A stretch of DNA of 64,000 bases from Bogoriella caseilytica (GTDB lineage Bacteria; Actinomycetota; Actinomycetes; Actinomycetales; Actinomycetaceae), in the NCBI RefSeq assembly GCF_003752405.1, contig NZ_RKHK01000001.1, forward strand, positions 2,418,001 to 2,482,000. Reading direction: 5' to 3'. Of this stretch, positions 1 to 12,179 are shown in pieces. Numbering within the stretch: position 1 is the stretch's first letter; each line of letters opens with the position of its first letter. The notes under the pieces are model-generated. The model was not told the DNA's origin. It made no database searches and saw only the letters and a list, made by a program, of their open reading frames with translations. Position numbers and translations under genes: made by a program.

Positions 1-1
1 G

Positions 2-505
2 GTGGCGGCCGCAGCGATCATCGTCACCGGCCGGATCGATCCCGCCACCATCTCCGGTCAGCAGGCTCTCCCTGCCTACGTTCCGATCCTCCTGCCGGTC
101 GCCGTCCTGCTACTGCCGCTGCTCGATGTCACGCTTGCGGTGATCCGGCGGGTGAGCAAGGGTCACTCGCCCTTCCATCCCGACCGCATGCACCTGCATC
201 ACCGCCTCCTGGACCTCGGCCACAGCCAGCGACGCGCCACCGTGATCATGTACCTGTGGACGGCGGTCTTCTCCTTCTCCGCTGTCGCCCTTGCCATCTG
301 GGATCCCATCCCGGTGGGCATCGGTGCCGGGCTGGCGGCGGCTGCGGCCGCCGTCGTGACCTGGACCCAGCTCCCGGGCCTGCGCGGACGACCGGTCCCC
401 GTGTCAGCCCCGGAGCCGGTGACCGCAGTGGATGAGCCCGGCGCACCCGAGATCCGCGAAGCGGACGACACCGCCATCGACGTACCGAAGGAGCCGAAGC
501 CGTGA
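2..505 (+). CDS. WecA/MraY-family glycosyl-1-phosphate transferase, C-terminal part (5' truncated)
   Basis: The gene enters from before the window, so only its last 167 codons are seen. The product belongs to the polyprenyl-phosphate N-acetylhexosamine-1-phosphate transferases (WecA/TagO type). These membrane enzymes put the first sugar phosphate on undecaprenyl phosphate for cell-wall glycans. Visible are hydrophobic helices near residues 26-45 and 80-115 and the cytoplasmic family signature HSPFHPDRMHLHHRLL (about residues 57-72), followed by a charged Pro/Glu-rich tail. The stop codon overlaps the next gene's GTG start. The same gene precedes the atp operon in mycobacteria (Rv1302). Donor sugar cannot be told from this part. 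Confidence 0.85.
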   Translation: MAAAAIIVTGRIDPATISGQQALPAYVPILLPVAVLLLPLLDVTLAVIRRVSKGHSPFHPDRMHLHHRLLDLGHSQRRATVIMYLWTAVFSFSAVALAIWDPIPVGIGAGLAAAAAAVVTWTQLPGLRGRPVPVSAPEPVTAVDEPGAPEIREADDTAIDVPKEPKP

Positions 506-945
506 CCATGGCCTTTGACGAGCAGAGCAACCAGGCCGTCCGCCGGGCCTTCGCGCGCTACTTCCGGCTATCGGCCCTTTTCGCGGTCGCCCTGGCCGTT
601 CTCGGCGGCGCTGTGGCCGGCGTGATCGCGGGCTGGCCGGGAGTGTGGGGAATGCTCATCGGCGCCGCGCTGACTGCTGCCTTCGTGGCGGTCACCGGCA
701 CGGCCGGGTACCTCAGTGCCGACCGGTCCATGGGCTTCACCACCGCCGTGGTGCTCGGCGGACCACTGGTCAAGATCCTGATCGCTGCTGTGGTGCTGCT
801 GCTCCTGCGCGACCTCGACTTCTTTTCCACGCCCGCCCTGCTCGTGGCACTCCTGCTCGGGCTGGTCGTCCCCCTGGCCTTCGAGGCGCAGGCCCTCACT
901 TCCGCGCGCGTGGGTTACGTGGACACCGGCAAGCGCTCAACGTGA
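502..945 (+). CDS. AtpI-like small membrane protein of the ATP synthase operon
   Basis: A 147-residue protein with four hydrophobic segments (about residues 24-45, 50-70, 80-100, 108-128) and charged ends, placed directly before atpB. Position and topology match the poorly conserved AtpI-like or Rv1303-type proteins thought to help assemble the c-ring. GTG at 502 is chosen because AAGGAG at 488-493 lies 8 nt upstream; an in-frame ATG at 508 is the alternative. It overlaps the preceding stop codon, so the two genes are probably translationally coupled. The function is inferred from position; the sequence itself carries no diagnostic motif. Confidence 0.7.
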   Translation: MTMAFDEQSNQAVRRAFARYFRLSALFAVALAVLGGAVAGVIAGWPGVWGMLIGAALTAAFVAVTGTAGYLSADRSMGFTTAVVLGGPLVKILIAAVVLLLLRDLDFFSTPALLVALLLGLVVPLAFEAQALTSARVGYVDTGKRST

Positions 946-1034
946 GCGCCGCCACCGCCGTGATCGAGCACCGGTGGCGCCTCTGGTACGGACCATCGCC
1001 GCAGATGGGTTAGGCTTTCGGTGTTCCTAGCGCA

Positions 1035-1054
1035 GCGCTCCGATGTCGGAGCGC
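1035..1054. promoter_or_regulatory. Perfect inverted repeat just before atpB
   Basis: The 9-base arms GCGCTCCGA and TCGGAGCGC are separated by TG, ending 13 bp before the atpB GTG. It could be an operator or an RNA hairpin in the atpI-atpB leader. No T-tract follows, so it is not an intrinsic terminator. Confidence 0.4.
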
Positions 1055-1067
1055 GCCCGGAACTCCT

Positions 1068-1931
1068 GTGACCGACTCGAGCAACCCAGAGGGGGACGCC
1101 CTGTCTGCCGCACTGTCGTCCTGGCACGCCGCATCGGTGTTGGCCTACGGTGGCGACGGGGGAGGATTCACCCCCCCGGACATCTTCAACGAGATCTTCC
1201 CGCCCGCCCTGTTGTTCGAGGGCACGGTCTTCGAGTTCAACCGCATCCAGTTGGTGCGCTTCGTCTCGGTCGCGGTGATCCTGCTCGTCTTCTGGCTCGG
1301 TACGCGCAAGCTCAAGCTCGTGCCCAACCGTCGGCAGTCCATCATCGAGATGCTGGTCGACTTCGTGCGCGTCAACATCGTCGAAGAGGTGCTCGGCTCG
1401 CGAGAGCGTGCCCGCCCCTACGTGCGGATCATCAGCGTCTTCTTCATCGCGATCCTGATGTTCAACCTCACGGGCATGGTTCCGGGATTGAACTTCGCGG
1501 GAACCGGCACGATCGCGATGCCGTTGCTGCTTGCGCTCATGGCCCTCGTGACCTTCGTGCGGGCCGGGGTCAAGGCCAATGGTGTGGGCGGATACCTCAA
1601 GGCCACCGCAGCGCCCTCGGGCGTGCCCGGCCCGGTGCTGATCCTGCTCGCGCCCATCGAGTTGATCTCGACGTTCATCATCCGCCCGGTCTCGCTCACC
1701 GTGCGTCTCTTCGTGAACATGGCCTCCGGGCACCTGATCCTGGTGCTCGCCTTCGCCGCGACGCACTACCTGCTCCTGGAGGTCTCCGGGGTGCTGGCTG
1801 CGTCGAGCGCGTTCACCCTGGTAGGTGGCACCGTGTTCACGATGTTCAAGCTTTTCGTGGCCGGCCTGCAGGCCTACATCTTCGCTCTGCTGACCACCGT
1901 GTACATCTCGCTCAGCATCGAAGAGCACTGA
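1068..1931 (+). CDS. atpB: F0F1 ATP synthase subunit a
   Basis: This 287-residue membrane protein forms the proton half-channels of F0. The family signature SLTVRLFVNM (about residues 208-217) holds the essential arginine that faces the c-ring carboxylate, and IELISTFIIRPVSL precedes it. Five to six hydrophobic helices follow an N-terminal stretch of about 60 residues outside the core. The start is GTG, with only a weak ribosome-binding site. It is the first core gene of atpBEFHAGDC; the 96-bp gap to atpE carries AAGGAA before the atpE start. Confidence 0.96.
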   Translation: MTDSSNPEGDALSAALSSWHAASVLAYGGDGGGFTPPDIFNEIFPPALLFEGTVFEFNRIQLVRFVSVAVILLVFWLGTRKLKLVPNRRQSIIEMLVDFVRVNIVEEVLGSRERARPYVRIISVFFIAILMFNLTGMVPGLNFAGTGTIAMPLLLALMALVTFVRAGVKANGVGGYLKATAAPSGVPGPVLILLAPIELISTFIIRPVSLTVRLFVNMASGHLILVLAFAATHYLLLEVSGVLAASSAFTLVGGTVFTMFKLFVAGLQAYIFALLTTVYISLSIEEH

Positions 1932-2027
1932 CCCCCAGTCCATGCCAGACCTCCGGCGGGCCGACCGCGTCGGCCGGAAGTCACACCCGAGTACCCCGGC
2001 ACCACCCGAGATAAGGAAACTGAACTG

Positions 2028-2832
<805 letters not shown>

Positions 2833-2833
<1 letters not shown>

Positions 2834-3654
2834 TGCGTGCGGCATCGGCAGCGGCACTGTCCCGGGTGCAGGAGCGGTGGGAACCGGTTCTGCGCCAGGC
2901 CGAGAGTGAAGCCCAGGTGCGTACCTGGGGTGAGCAGCTCTTCGGTGTCGCGGACTCCCTCGCCGCCTCGGTGTCGCTCAGCCGGGCGCTGACCGACCCC
3001 GCCCGCAACGGCGAGGCGCGTTCCGCGCTGGCGCATGGCCTGCTGACCGGCAAGGTCGATGAGGTCGTCGCCGATGTCGTCTCGGGCTTGGCCCGGGAGA
3101 ACTGGTCGCGGGCGGAGGACCTGCCCGCGGCCATCGAGCAGATCGGCGTGGACAGCGTGCTTTCCGCTGCCGAGCACGCCGGCCAGCTGGCCGAGGTCGA
3201 GGACGAGATCTACCGGCTCGACCGCATCGTGGCCGGCGAGCGAGAGCTGGCCCTGGCTCTGACCGCACGTGGACGCAGTGTGGATGATCGCGTCGAGCTC
3301 ATGGGCTCGGTGCTGGCGGGTCGCACTCGCCCGGAGACTGAGATCTTGGCCAAGCGCGCCTGCGTGGTGCCCCACGGCCAGGCGCTCGGCTCCGCGTTGC
3401 GGGGCTACGCCGACGCTGCTGCCGCCCGGCGCCAGCGCCTCGTGGCGGCCGTGACCTCGGCGACGCCACTCAGCGATGAGCAGATCGCCCGCTTGACCGA
3501 AACCCTGCGCCGTAAGCATGGCCGAGAGGTGCAGGTGCATGTCAGCCTGGACCCAGCCGTCGTCGGCGGATTGCGTATCGAAATCGGTGAGCAGGTGGTG
3601 GACGCCACGCTGTCCTCCCGGCTCGCCGAGGCCCGCCGCAGGTTGGCCGGCTGA
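2833..3654 (+). CDS. atpH: F0F1 ATP synthase subunit delta
   Basis: A 273-residue delta subunit that caps F1 and links it to the b stalk. It is longer than the roughly 180-residue E. coli protein, as is common in actinobacteria. The C-terminal half carries the family pattern around VQVHVSLDPAVVGGLRIEIG, which forms the domain contacting subunit b. ATG 2833 fits the one-base overlap with atpF; GTG 2830 is a possible alternative one codon earlier. AGGAGG lies at 2823-2828. Confidence 0.92.
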
Positions 3655-3719
3655 CCCTGTGCTTGTTAGTGACCCCCGCGCACCTGGTGCGATGAGAATG
3701 ACGGACGTGAGGAAGACCA

Positions 3720-5351
3720 ATGGCTGAGCTGACGATCAAGTCCGAGGAGATCCGGGCTGCGCTGGACAGCTTCGTGAACTCCTACGAGCCCACCAAGGCG
3801 GCGAGCGAGGAGGTCGGGCATGTCACGCTGGCCGCGGACGGCATCGCCCGCGTCTCCGGCCTGCCGGGCGCGATGGCCAACGAGCTGCTGCGCTTCGCCG
3901 ATGGCACGCTCGGGCTCGCGATGAACCTTGAGGAGCGCGAGATCGGTGTGGTCGTCCTGGGCGACTTCACCGGTATCGAGGAGGGCCAGGAAGTCCGCCG
4001 GACCGGCGAGGTGCTCTCGGTGCCCGTGGGTGAGGGCTACCTCGGCCGCGTGGTGGACCCGCTGGGTCAGCCGCTCGACGGCCTCGGCGAGATCACCGAC
4101 ATCGAGGGCCGGCGTAACCTCGAGGCCCAGGCCCCCGGCGTGATGGACCGGAAGTCCGTGCACGAGCCGCTGCAGACCGGCCTGAAGGCCATCGACTCCA
4201 TGACCCCCATCGGCCGGGGCCAGCGTCAGCTCATCATCGGTGACCGCAAGACGGGTAAGACGGCCGTCGCGCTGGACACCATCTTGAACCAGAAGGCGAA
4301 CTGGGAGTCGGGTGACCCGAGCAAGCAGGTGCGCTGCATCTACGTGGCGATCGGCCAGAAGGGCTCGACCATCGCCTCGGTGCGTGGCGCGCTCGAGGAG
4401 GCCGGCGCGCTGGAGTACACCACGATCGTGGCGGCTCCTGCCTCCGACCCGGCCGGCTTCAAGTACCTCGCGCCCTACACCGGTTCGGCCATCGGCCAGC
4501 ACTGGATGTACGGCGGCAAGCACGTGCTGATCGTTTTCGATGACCTGTCCAAGCAGGCCGAGGCCTACCGCGCCGTGTCGCTGCTACTGCGTCGCCCGCC
4601 GGGCCGTGAGGCCTACCCGGGCGACGTGTTCTACCTGCACTCCCGTCTGCTCGAGCGCTGCGCGAAGCTGAACGACGCGCTCGGCGGCGGCTCGATGACC
4701 GGCCTGCCACTCATTGAGACCAAGGCCAACGACGTCTCGGCCTACATCCCCACCAACGTCATCTCGATCACCGACGGTCAGATCTTCCTGCAGTCCGACC
4801 TCTTCAACTCCAACCAGCGCCCGGCCGTGGACGTCGGTATCTCCGTCTCCCGTGTGGGTGGCGCTGCGCAGGTCAAGGCGATGAAGAAGGTCTCCGGAAC
4901 GCTGAAGATCACCCTGGCGCAGTACCGCGCCATGGCGGCCTTCGCCATGTTCGCCTCCGACCTCGACCCGGCCACCCGTCAGCAGCTGACGCGCGGTGAA
5001 CGGCTGATGGAGCTGCTCAAGCAGCCCCAGTACGCCCCCTTCCCGGTCGAGGAGCAGGTGGCGTCGATCTACGCCGGTAACAACGGCTACCTCGATGAGA
5101 TCGACGTCGCCGACGTGCGCCGCTTCGAGACCGAGATGCTCGACCACCTGCGCCGGAACACCTCCGTGCTCGACGAGATCGCTGCCTCGGGCGGCAAGTG
5201 GGACGACGACGTCGAGGCTGCGCTGAAGGCCGGGATCGAGGAGTTCCTCAAGGGCTTCCTCGCCGGCTACAGCGGTGCCGGTGCCGGGGACGCCGAGGAG
5301 GCCGACGCGGACCGTGAGCAGGAGCAGATCGTCGCTGCGAAGCGGAGCTGA
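3720..5351 (+). CDS. atpA: F0F1 ATP synthase subunit alpha
   Basis: A 543-residue non-catalytic nucleotide-binding subunit of F1. The Walker A motif [11 protein letters not shown] is near residues 172-182, and the alpha/beta signature [14 protein letters not shown] follows later. AGGAAG sits just before the ATG. The C-terminal 30 residues are acidic and extend past the conserved core, as in other actinobacterial alpha subunits. Codon use and GC content match its neighbours. Confidence 0.98.
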   Translation: MAELTIKSEEIRAALDSFVNSYEPTKAASEEVGHVTLAADGIARVSGLPGAMANELLRFADGTLGLAMNLEEREIGVVVLGDFTGIEEGQEVRRTGEVLSVPVGEGYLGRVVDPLGQPLDGLGEITDIEGRRNLEAQAPGVMDRKSVHEPLQTGLKAIDSMTPIGRGQRQLIIGDRKTGKTAVALDTILNQKANWESGDPSKQVRCIYVAIGQKGSTIASVRGALEEAGALEYTTIVAAPASDPAGFKYLAPYTGSAIGQHWMYGGKHVLIVFDDLSKQAEAYRAVSLLLRRPPGREAYPGDVFYLHSRLLERCAKLNDALGGGSMTGLPLIETKANDVSAYIPTNVISITDGQIFLQSDLFNSNQRPAVDVGISVSRVGGAAQVKAMKKVSGTLKITLAQYRAMAAFAMFASDLDPATRQQLTRGERLMELLKQPQYAPFPVEEQVASIYAGNNGYLDEIDVADVRRFETEMLDHLRRNTSVLDEIAASGGKWDDDVEAALKAGIEEFLKGFLAGYSGAGAGDAEEADADREQEQIVAAKRS

Positions 5352-5354
5352 CCT

Positions 5355-7726
<2,372 letters not shown>

Positions 7727-7737
7727 TCCAGCCAGTC

Positions 7738-7759
7738 GCCGGCCCCGCACGGGGCCGGC
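7738..7759 (+). other. Intercistronic hairpin between atpD and atpC
   Basis: GCCGGCCCC and GGGGCCGGC form a perfect 9-bp GC-only stem around GCAC. No U-tract follows, and atpC has a ribosome-binding site (AGGAGG, 7770-7775) right after it. It is more likely an mRNA processing or stability element, or an attenuating pause, than a full terminator. Confidence 0.6.
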
Positions 7760-7781
7760 GCATCGTAGAAGGAGGCCGGTC

Positions 7782-8051
7782 ATGGCCGACTCGTTGACGG
7801 TCGACGTCGTGATCCCCACCGCCCAGCTGTTCAGCGGCCCGGCGGAGTCCGTGGTGGCCCCGGCGATCGACGGCTCCATCGGCATCCTCGCGCGCCACGA
7901 GCCCACCCTGACGCTCCTGAGCCCGGGCGAGGTCAAGATCACCACGGCCGCCGGGCAGGTGACGCGCTTCTTCGTCGAGGAAGGCTTCATGTCGGTGGAC
8001 GAGGATGTGGTCACTGTGGTGGTTGAGCGCGCCAAGCCTGCCGACAACTGA
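7782..8051 (+). CDS. atpC: F0F1 ATP synthase subunit epsilon, short form
   Basis: ATG 7782 is chosen because GAAGGAGG lies just upstream; the reading frame runs open further back into atpD, but those starts are inside atpD. The protein is only 89 residues. It has the N-terminal beta-sandwich that binds gamma and the c-ring (GSIGILARHEPTLTLL) and stops after the last strand. The C-terminal two-helix inhibitory domain found in E. coli epsilon (about 139 residues) is absent. Short epsilon subunits are known in several actinobacteria. The stop is 3 nt before nucS. Confidence 0.94.
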   Translation: MADSLTVDVVIPTAQLFSGPAESVVAPAIDGSIGILARHEPTLTLLSPGEVKITTAAGQVTRFFVEEGFMSVDEDVVTVVVERAKPADN

Positions 8052-8054
8052 TCC

Positions 8055-8750
8055 ATGCGGGTTGTCGTCGCGCGCTGCGCGGTGGACTATTCGGGTCGGC
8101 TGGACGCCCATCTGCCCTTGGCCAAGCGCTTGCTCATGGTTAAGGCCGACGGCTCCGTGCTGGTCCATTCCGATGGCGGTTCCTACAAGCCGCTGAACTG
8201 GATGAGCCCGCCGTGTTCGCTCACCGTCGATGAGCCAGAGGGCGCCGATGCCGAGGCCGGCGTGGTCGAACTCTGGACGGTGCGCAGCGCCAAGACCGAC
8301 GACAAGCTCGTGGTGCGCATTCACGAGGTGCTCGCCGACCACAGCGCCGAGCTCGGCGTCGATCCGGGACTGGTCAAGGACGGCGTCGAAGCTCACCTGC
8401 AGAAGCTCCTGGCCGAGCAGATCGAGATCCTCGGCCCCGGCCACACCCTGGTGCGCCGCGAGTACCCAACCGCCATCGGCCCGGTGGACATCATGGCCCG
8501 CGGCCCCGAGGGCAACTCCGTGGCGGTCGAGATCAAGCGACGCGGCGAGATCGACGGGGTGGAGCAGCTGACCCGCTACCTGGAGCTGTTGGGGCGTGAC
8601 CCGCTTCTCGCACCGGTGCGGGGGGTCTTCGCCGCCCAGGAGATCAAGCCGCAGGCCCGGGTACTCGCTGAGGATCGCGGTATCCGGTGCGTGGTGCTCG
8701 ACTACGACGCCATGCGCGGCCTCGACGACGTGGACTCCCGGCTGTTCTGA
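8055..8750 (+). CDS. nucS: Mismatch-specific endonuclease NucS (EndoMS)
   Basis: A 231-residue nuclease that replaces MutS/MutL mismatch repair in most actinobacteria and archaea. The C-terminal PD-(D/E)xK core is visible as GPVDIMARG (Asp), then VAVEIKRRG (Glu and Lys). The N-terminal half is the DNA-binding beta-sandwich. The last four residues, SRLF, resemble the short C-terminal sliding-clamp-binding motif described for actinobacterial NucS. It starts 3 nt after atpC, so it is expressed with the ATP synthase operon; this linkage is conserved among actinobacteria. Confidence 0.95.
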   Translation: MRVVVARCAVDYSGRLDAHLPLAKRLLMVKADGSVLVHSDGGSYKPLNWMSPPCSLTVDEPEGADAEAGVVELWTVRSAKTDDKLVVRIHEVLADHSAELGVDPGLVKDGVEAHLQKLLAEQIEILGPGHTLVRREYPTAIGPVDIMARGPEGNSVAVEIKRRGEIDGVEQLTRYLELLGRDPLLAPVRGVFAAQEIKPQARVLAEDRGIRCVVLDYDAMRGLDDVDSRLF

Positions 8751-8946
8751 GCGGCCCGGCACATCGCCCAGCCGGGGCGCGGTACGGGTGGTCCGGCAGT
8801 TGAGCACGCTCGCCGCCTGTCCGCCACTGCCTATTCACCCCTGCGTCACGTCGCCGTCATTGCCACCGATCACACTGAGCACTTCGCCGTGAGGAGTGCG
8901 CCTGGAGCGCGCCGTGGGCCGCTGAGCCGGCAGAAGGAGCGTAGTG

Positions 8947-10497
8947 ATGACATCCCGACGGCGCGTGGGCCGGTGCGGCCGGACCGCGCTGAAGCTGCTC
9001 CTACCGCTGGCCTTCGCTCTCGGCTCCGCAGCGTTCACCTATGCCACGAATCCGTTCACGCGCCACAGCGTGGTGAAGAAGACCTTCCGGGCCGAGTTCA
9101 CCGAGCGCGGCCTCGTGGTCAGCGATCGCACCGCGGGACTGCAGCTGCGTCAGAGCCTTCCGTATCGGGCATTGGCCGTCTACGCGACCGGGCTCAATAT
9201 CCTCGCGACGCGTTACGTGGCCTCGCCACGGTCGACCGCCCGGGACATCGAGGGCATCGTGGCCGACATTCACGCCTTGCGCTTCGACCCACAGGGTCTG
9301 TTGCTGATCTCCGGCGACCACTTCAGTGCCCTGTTTGTGCGCAACCTCGGCGTCTTCTACTACCCCATGCTCGACCGGTCCCTTCCCGGTGCCGGCCCTG
9401 ACCTCGCGCAGGACTGGCGTGATCGCCAGCTGGTCTACCTGCAGACCCTCGGGCACGCGCTCGGCTGGGCCGCTCAGGCCAGGGAACTGCACACCACGGT
9501 GGTCACGACCGGCCGGCGCACCGTGACGGGCGTGAACTTCTACCACCGGCCCTCGGACACCCTGTACGGCATGTTGTATGCGCTCGCTGCCTTGCTCGGG
9601 CAGGAGCCCGCCCGACCGGCGCACTATGCCGAGGACGTGCATGCGCTGGAGACCGTCGAGGCCGCCCAGCATCTGCTCAGGCGGTATGGGCCGGCGCTGC
9701 GCCGGCACTACGCGGATTATCTCTCCGGTGTCCTGGATCATGAAGGTCTGTTGGTGCGGCGAGACATCCGCCTCTCCGGTGCCAAGGACATCACCGAGCG
9801 TCGCAGCGCCTTCTTCGACAACGTCATCTGCTGGAAGACCCAGCAGCTCGGCATGAGCCTCGGACTGGTACCCGAGGACCAGGCGGCGCTGAGCGGCATG
9901 AAACGGGCGATCCTGAGCACCTTCTGGGAGGACCGGTCCGGCCACTTCCTCGAAGACCTCTCCACCGAAGCTGACGAGGGCTCCTACTACTCCTCGGACT
10001 GGCTCATCGTGCTCGCCACCGGCTTCCTCAACCCCGAGGATGCGGCGGAGCGCCCCTACTACGAACGATGCGTGGAGTACATCCGAAGCATCGGCGTGGC
10101 CGAGCCATTACCCCTGCGCTATCACGCCGACCGGCGCGCGCACCGCCAGGTGCCCGTGGTGCGCCTCGCCGTCGCCTCCTACGGCGGAGACGCGGTCTGG
10201 AGCTTCTGGGGCATGGAGTACATCAAGACCCTGATCCTGCTGCACCGCAGCACGGGGGAGGCGCACTACCTTGATGAGGCCGGGCGCCACCTGGCCGCCT
10301 ATGAGGACGCGATGCTCGCCCATGGTGGCTTTCCCGAGGTGCTGGACTCTCGCGTGGAACTACTCACCACGCCCTTGTACCGCTCGATCCGCCAGACCGG
10401 CTGGGTCATCGGCTTCGAGCAGGCTCGCGAGATGTACCGGGCGGAGGTGGCGCGACCAGGGCAGGTGAAGATCCCAGCTCTGGCGCAGGCACAATAG
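8947..10497 (+). CDS. Membrane-anchored protein of unknown function, possible alpha/alpha-barrel glycosidase fold
   Basis: I do not recognise the family with certainty. The 516-residue product starts with RRR followed by a hydrophobic segment (about residues 14-32), a signal anchor placing the rest outside. The body is all-helical, with aromatic and acidic patches typical of (alpha/alpha)6 glycoside hydrolases: GVNFYHRPSDTLYGML, DVHALETVEAAQ, YGGDAVWSFWGMEYIKTL, HGGFPEVLDSRVELL and YRSIRQTGWVIGFEQA. A role in trimming cell-wall or exported glycans is an inference from these patterns. ATG 8947 has AAGGAG 7 nt upstream; GTG 8944 is the alternative. It stands alone, with 196 bp without recognisable signals before it, and ends 4 bp before the threonine aldolase gene. 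Confidence 0.6.
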   Translation: MTSRRRVGRCGRTALKLLLPLAFALGSAAFTYATNPFTRHSVVKKTFRAEFTERGLVVSDRTAGLQLRQSLPYRALAVYATGLNILATRYVASPRSTARDIEGIVADIHALRFDPQGLLLISGDHFSALFVRNLGVFYYPMLDRSLPGAGPDLAQDWRDRQLVYLQTLGHALGWAAQARELHTTVVTTGRRTVTGVNFYHRPSDTLYGMLYALAALLGQEPARPAHYAEDVHALETVEAAQHLLRRYGPALRRHYADYLSGVLDHEGLLVRRDIRLSGAKDITERRSAFFDNVICWKTQQLGMSLGLVPEDQAALSGMKRAILSTFWEDRSGHFLEDLSTEADEGSYYSSDWLIVLATGFLNPEDAAERPYYERCVEYIRSIGVAEPLPLRYHADRRAHRQVPVVRLAVASYGGDAVWSFWGMEYIKTLILLHRSTGEAHYLDEAGRHLAAYEDAMLAHGGFPEVLDSRVELLTTPLYRSIRQTGWVIGFEQAREMYRAEVARPGQVKIPALAQAQ

Positions 10498-10501
10498 CCG
10501 C

Positions 10502-11515
10502 ATGACTCGCGGCTTCCACTCCGACAACGCCTCCGGCATTCACCCCCGCATCCTGGAGGCCATCGCCCGGGCCAACACCGGCCACGCCCCGGCCTACGGC
10601 TCCGACCGATGGACCGCCGAACTCGACGAGCGTGTGCGAGAGCTGTTCGGAGAGCACGCGGAGGTCTTCCCGGTCTTCAACGGCACCGGCGCGAACGTGC
10701 TGGCCGCGCAGGCGATGCTCGAACCCTGGGAAGCACTGATCGCCGGCGGCGAGTCCCACATGCTCAACGACGAATCCACGGCACCCCAGCGCGTGGGTGG
10801 TACACGGATGCTCGCGATCGATCACGTGGATGCCAAGGTCAGCCCGGCGGGCATGGCCGCGGTCTTCGACGAGTACGACGGCACGGTCCACCGCCCCAAG
10901 CCGGCCGCGCTCACCATCGCCCAGGCCACGGAGATGGGTACGGTCTACAGCCCCGACGAGCTCGCGGCACTGCGCGCCGAGGCGGACCGGCGAGGCGCGC
11001 GGCTGCACATCGACGGCGCCCGCCTGGCGAATGCCGCCGTCTCGCTGGGGGTCTCGCTGACCGAGGCGGCCGCCGGGGCGGACTGTCTCTCCTTCGGCGG
11101 CACCAAGAACGGACTGCTCGGCGCCGAGGCGCTGATCACCGTCGATCCGCGCCTGGGTGAGCGAGCCCGATGGTTGCGCAAGTCCTCCACGCAGCTCGCC
11201 TCGAAGATGCGATTCCTCTCCGCCCAGTTGCTTGCACTCCTTGAGGGGGATCTCTGGCACGAGAACGCCACCCGCGCGAATGCTGCGGCCACCCTGCTCG
11301 CCGAGCGTCTCGCCGACCTGGGGATCACTCCGGCCCACCCGGTACAGGCCAACGCCGTCTTCATCCCCGTACCAGCGGAGAAGCTACCGGCCATCGCTGC
11401 CGAGCTGCCGGTGCACCCGTGGACCGCCACCGTGGTGCGGGCTGTTGCCTCCTTCGACACCGAGGACGAGGACGTGGAGGCACTCGTGCGCGGCTTGGCG
11501 CAGCACCTCCGCTGA
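10502..11515 (+). CDS. Low-specificity threonine aldolase (beta-eliminating lyase family)
   Basis: A 337-residue fold-type I PLP enzyme that cleaves threonine or allo-threonine to glycine and acetaldehyde. The PLP lysine is in SFGGTKNGLLGAEAL (about residue 203), and the aspartate that contacts the ring nitrogen is in RLHIDGARLANA. The N-terminus FHSDNASGIHPRILEAI matches the family's SDNxxGxHP pattern. Length is standard. The gene follows the preceding stop by 4 nt with no ribosome-binding site of its own, suggesting coupling. Other beta-eliminating lyases share this fold, so substrate is likely but not certain. Confidence 0.88.
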   Translation: MTRGFHSDNASGIHPRILEAIARANTGHAPAYGSDRWTAELDERVRELFGEHAEVFPVFNGTGANVLAAQAMLEPWEALIAGGESHMLNDESTAPQRVGGTRMLAIDHVDAKVSPAGMAAVFDEYDGTVHRPKPAALTIAQATEMGTVYSPDELAALRAEADRRGARLHIDGARLANAAVSLGVSLTEAAAGADCLSFGGTKNGLLGAEALITVDPRLGERARWLRKSSTQLASKMRFLSAQLLALLEGDLWHENATRANAAATLLAERLADLGITPAHPVQANAVFIPVPAEKLPAIAAELPVHPWTATVVRAVASFDTEDEDVEALVRGLAQHLR

Positions 11516-11581
11516 GGCGCGCGGGCGGGCCTGGCGTGCCGTCCGCCGATCTGCCCGTGTGGGCCCATCAGGCCAGCACAC

Positions 11582-11624
11582 TGTGACTCCTGTGACGGGT
11601 GGTGACAGATGTGACTGGTGTGAG
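11582..11624 (+). repeat. Iterated TGTGAC repeats upstream of the HU gene
   Basis: TGTGAC occurs at 11582 and 11591, GGTGAC at 11601, TGTGAC at 11610 and TGTGAG at 11619. The five same-strand copies are 9-10 bp apart, close to one helical turn. The array is 113-155 bp before the hup ATG in the 221-bp gap after the aldolase gene. It resembles a multi-site protein-binding array rather than random GC-rich sequence. Confidence 0.55.
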
Positions 11625-11736
11625 ACCGGGATCTGCGACAAGCCGACTCCGATGCAGCAATCGCGGACTTTGGTGCGTAATGTCGGGCCATGCGGCACCA
11701 GGAACCGGTGCCCGAACGACCGATGAGAGGGATTTC

Positions 11737-12018
11737 ATGTCCGTCAACCGCACCGAGCTCGTCGCCGCCATTGCTGAGCGCACCGAGCTGACCAAGACCG
11801 ACTCCGAAGCCGCGCTGTCGGCTCTGCAGGAGGTCCTCATTGACTCCCTCAGCAAGGGAGAGCCCGTGAAGATCACCGGCCTGCTCAGCGTGGAGCGCGT
11901 GGAGCGCGCCGCTCGCACCGGCCGCAACCCGCGCACCGGCGAAGAGATCCAGATTCCCGCCGGCTACGGCGTGAAGATCTCTGCCGGCTCGGCGCTGAAG
12001 AAGGCCGTTCAGGGCTGA
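11737..12018 (+). CDS. hup: HU-family nucleoid DNA-binding protein
   Basis: A 93-residue histone-like protein. It has the N-terminal dimerising helices (MSVNRTELVAAIAERTEL) and the beta-arm with the family signature GRNPRTGEEIQIPA (about residues 61-74), whose proline tip inserts into the minor groove. It lacks the long Lys/Ala-rich C-terminal tail of mycobacterial HupB, so it is the short bacterial form. ATG 11737 has GAGAGGGA upstream; the open frame extends further 5' without coding support. A perfect terminator follows. Confidence 0.95.
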   Translation: MSVNRTELVAAIAERTELTKTDSEAALSALQEVLIDSLSKGEPVKITGLLSVERVERAARTGRNPRTGEEIQIPAGYGVKISAGSALKKAVQG

Positions 12019-12057
12019 TCTCGCCACCACCGCGGCGGCCATCGCCGGCCGCGGGCA

Positions 12058-12095
12058 GCGAAGCGGGCAGGACCATCGGGTCCTGCCCGCTTCGC
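12058..12095 (+). terminator. Terminator after hup
   Basis: A perfect 15-bp stem (GCGAAGCGGGCAGGA with its complement) encloses an 8-base loop and is followed by TTGTC. The U-tract is short, as usual in GC-rich actinobacteria. Confidence 0.85.
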
Positions 12096-12179
12096 TTGTC
12101 CTGGACAGTTGCGCGCGGCTCGTGCCGCGCCGTGTTAGCTAGCGTGTAGGTCGCACCTGTGAGATCGAAGGGAAGTGTC

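Noticed and set aside
12159-12179. Upstream GTG as the nagB start
   Set aside because: It adds seven non-conserved residues; GTG 12180 gives the usual NagB N-terminus.
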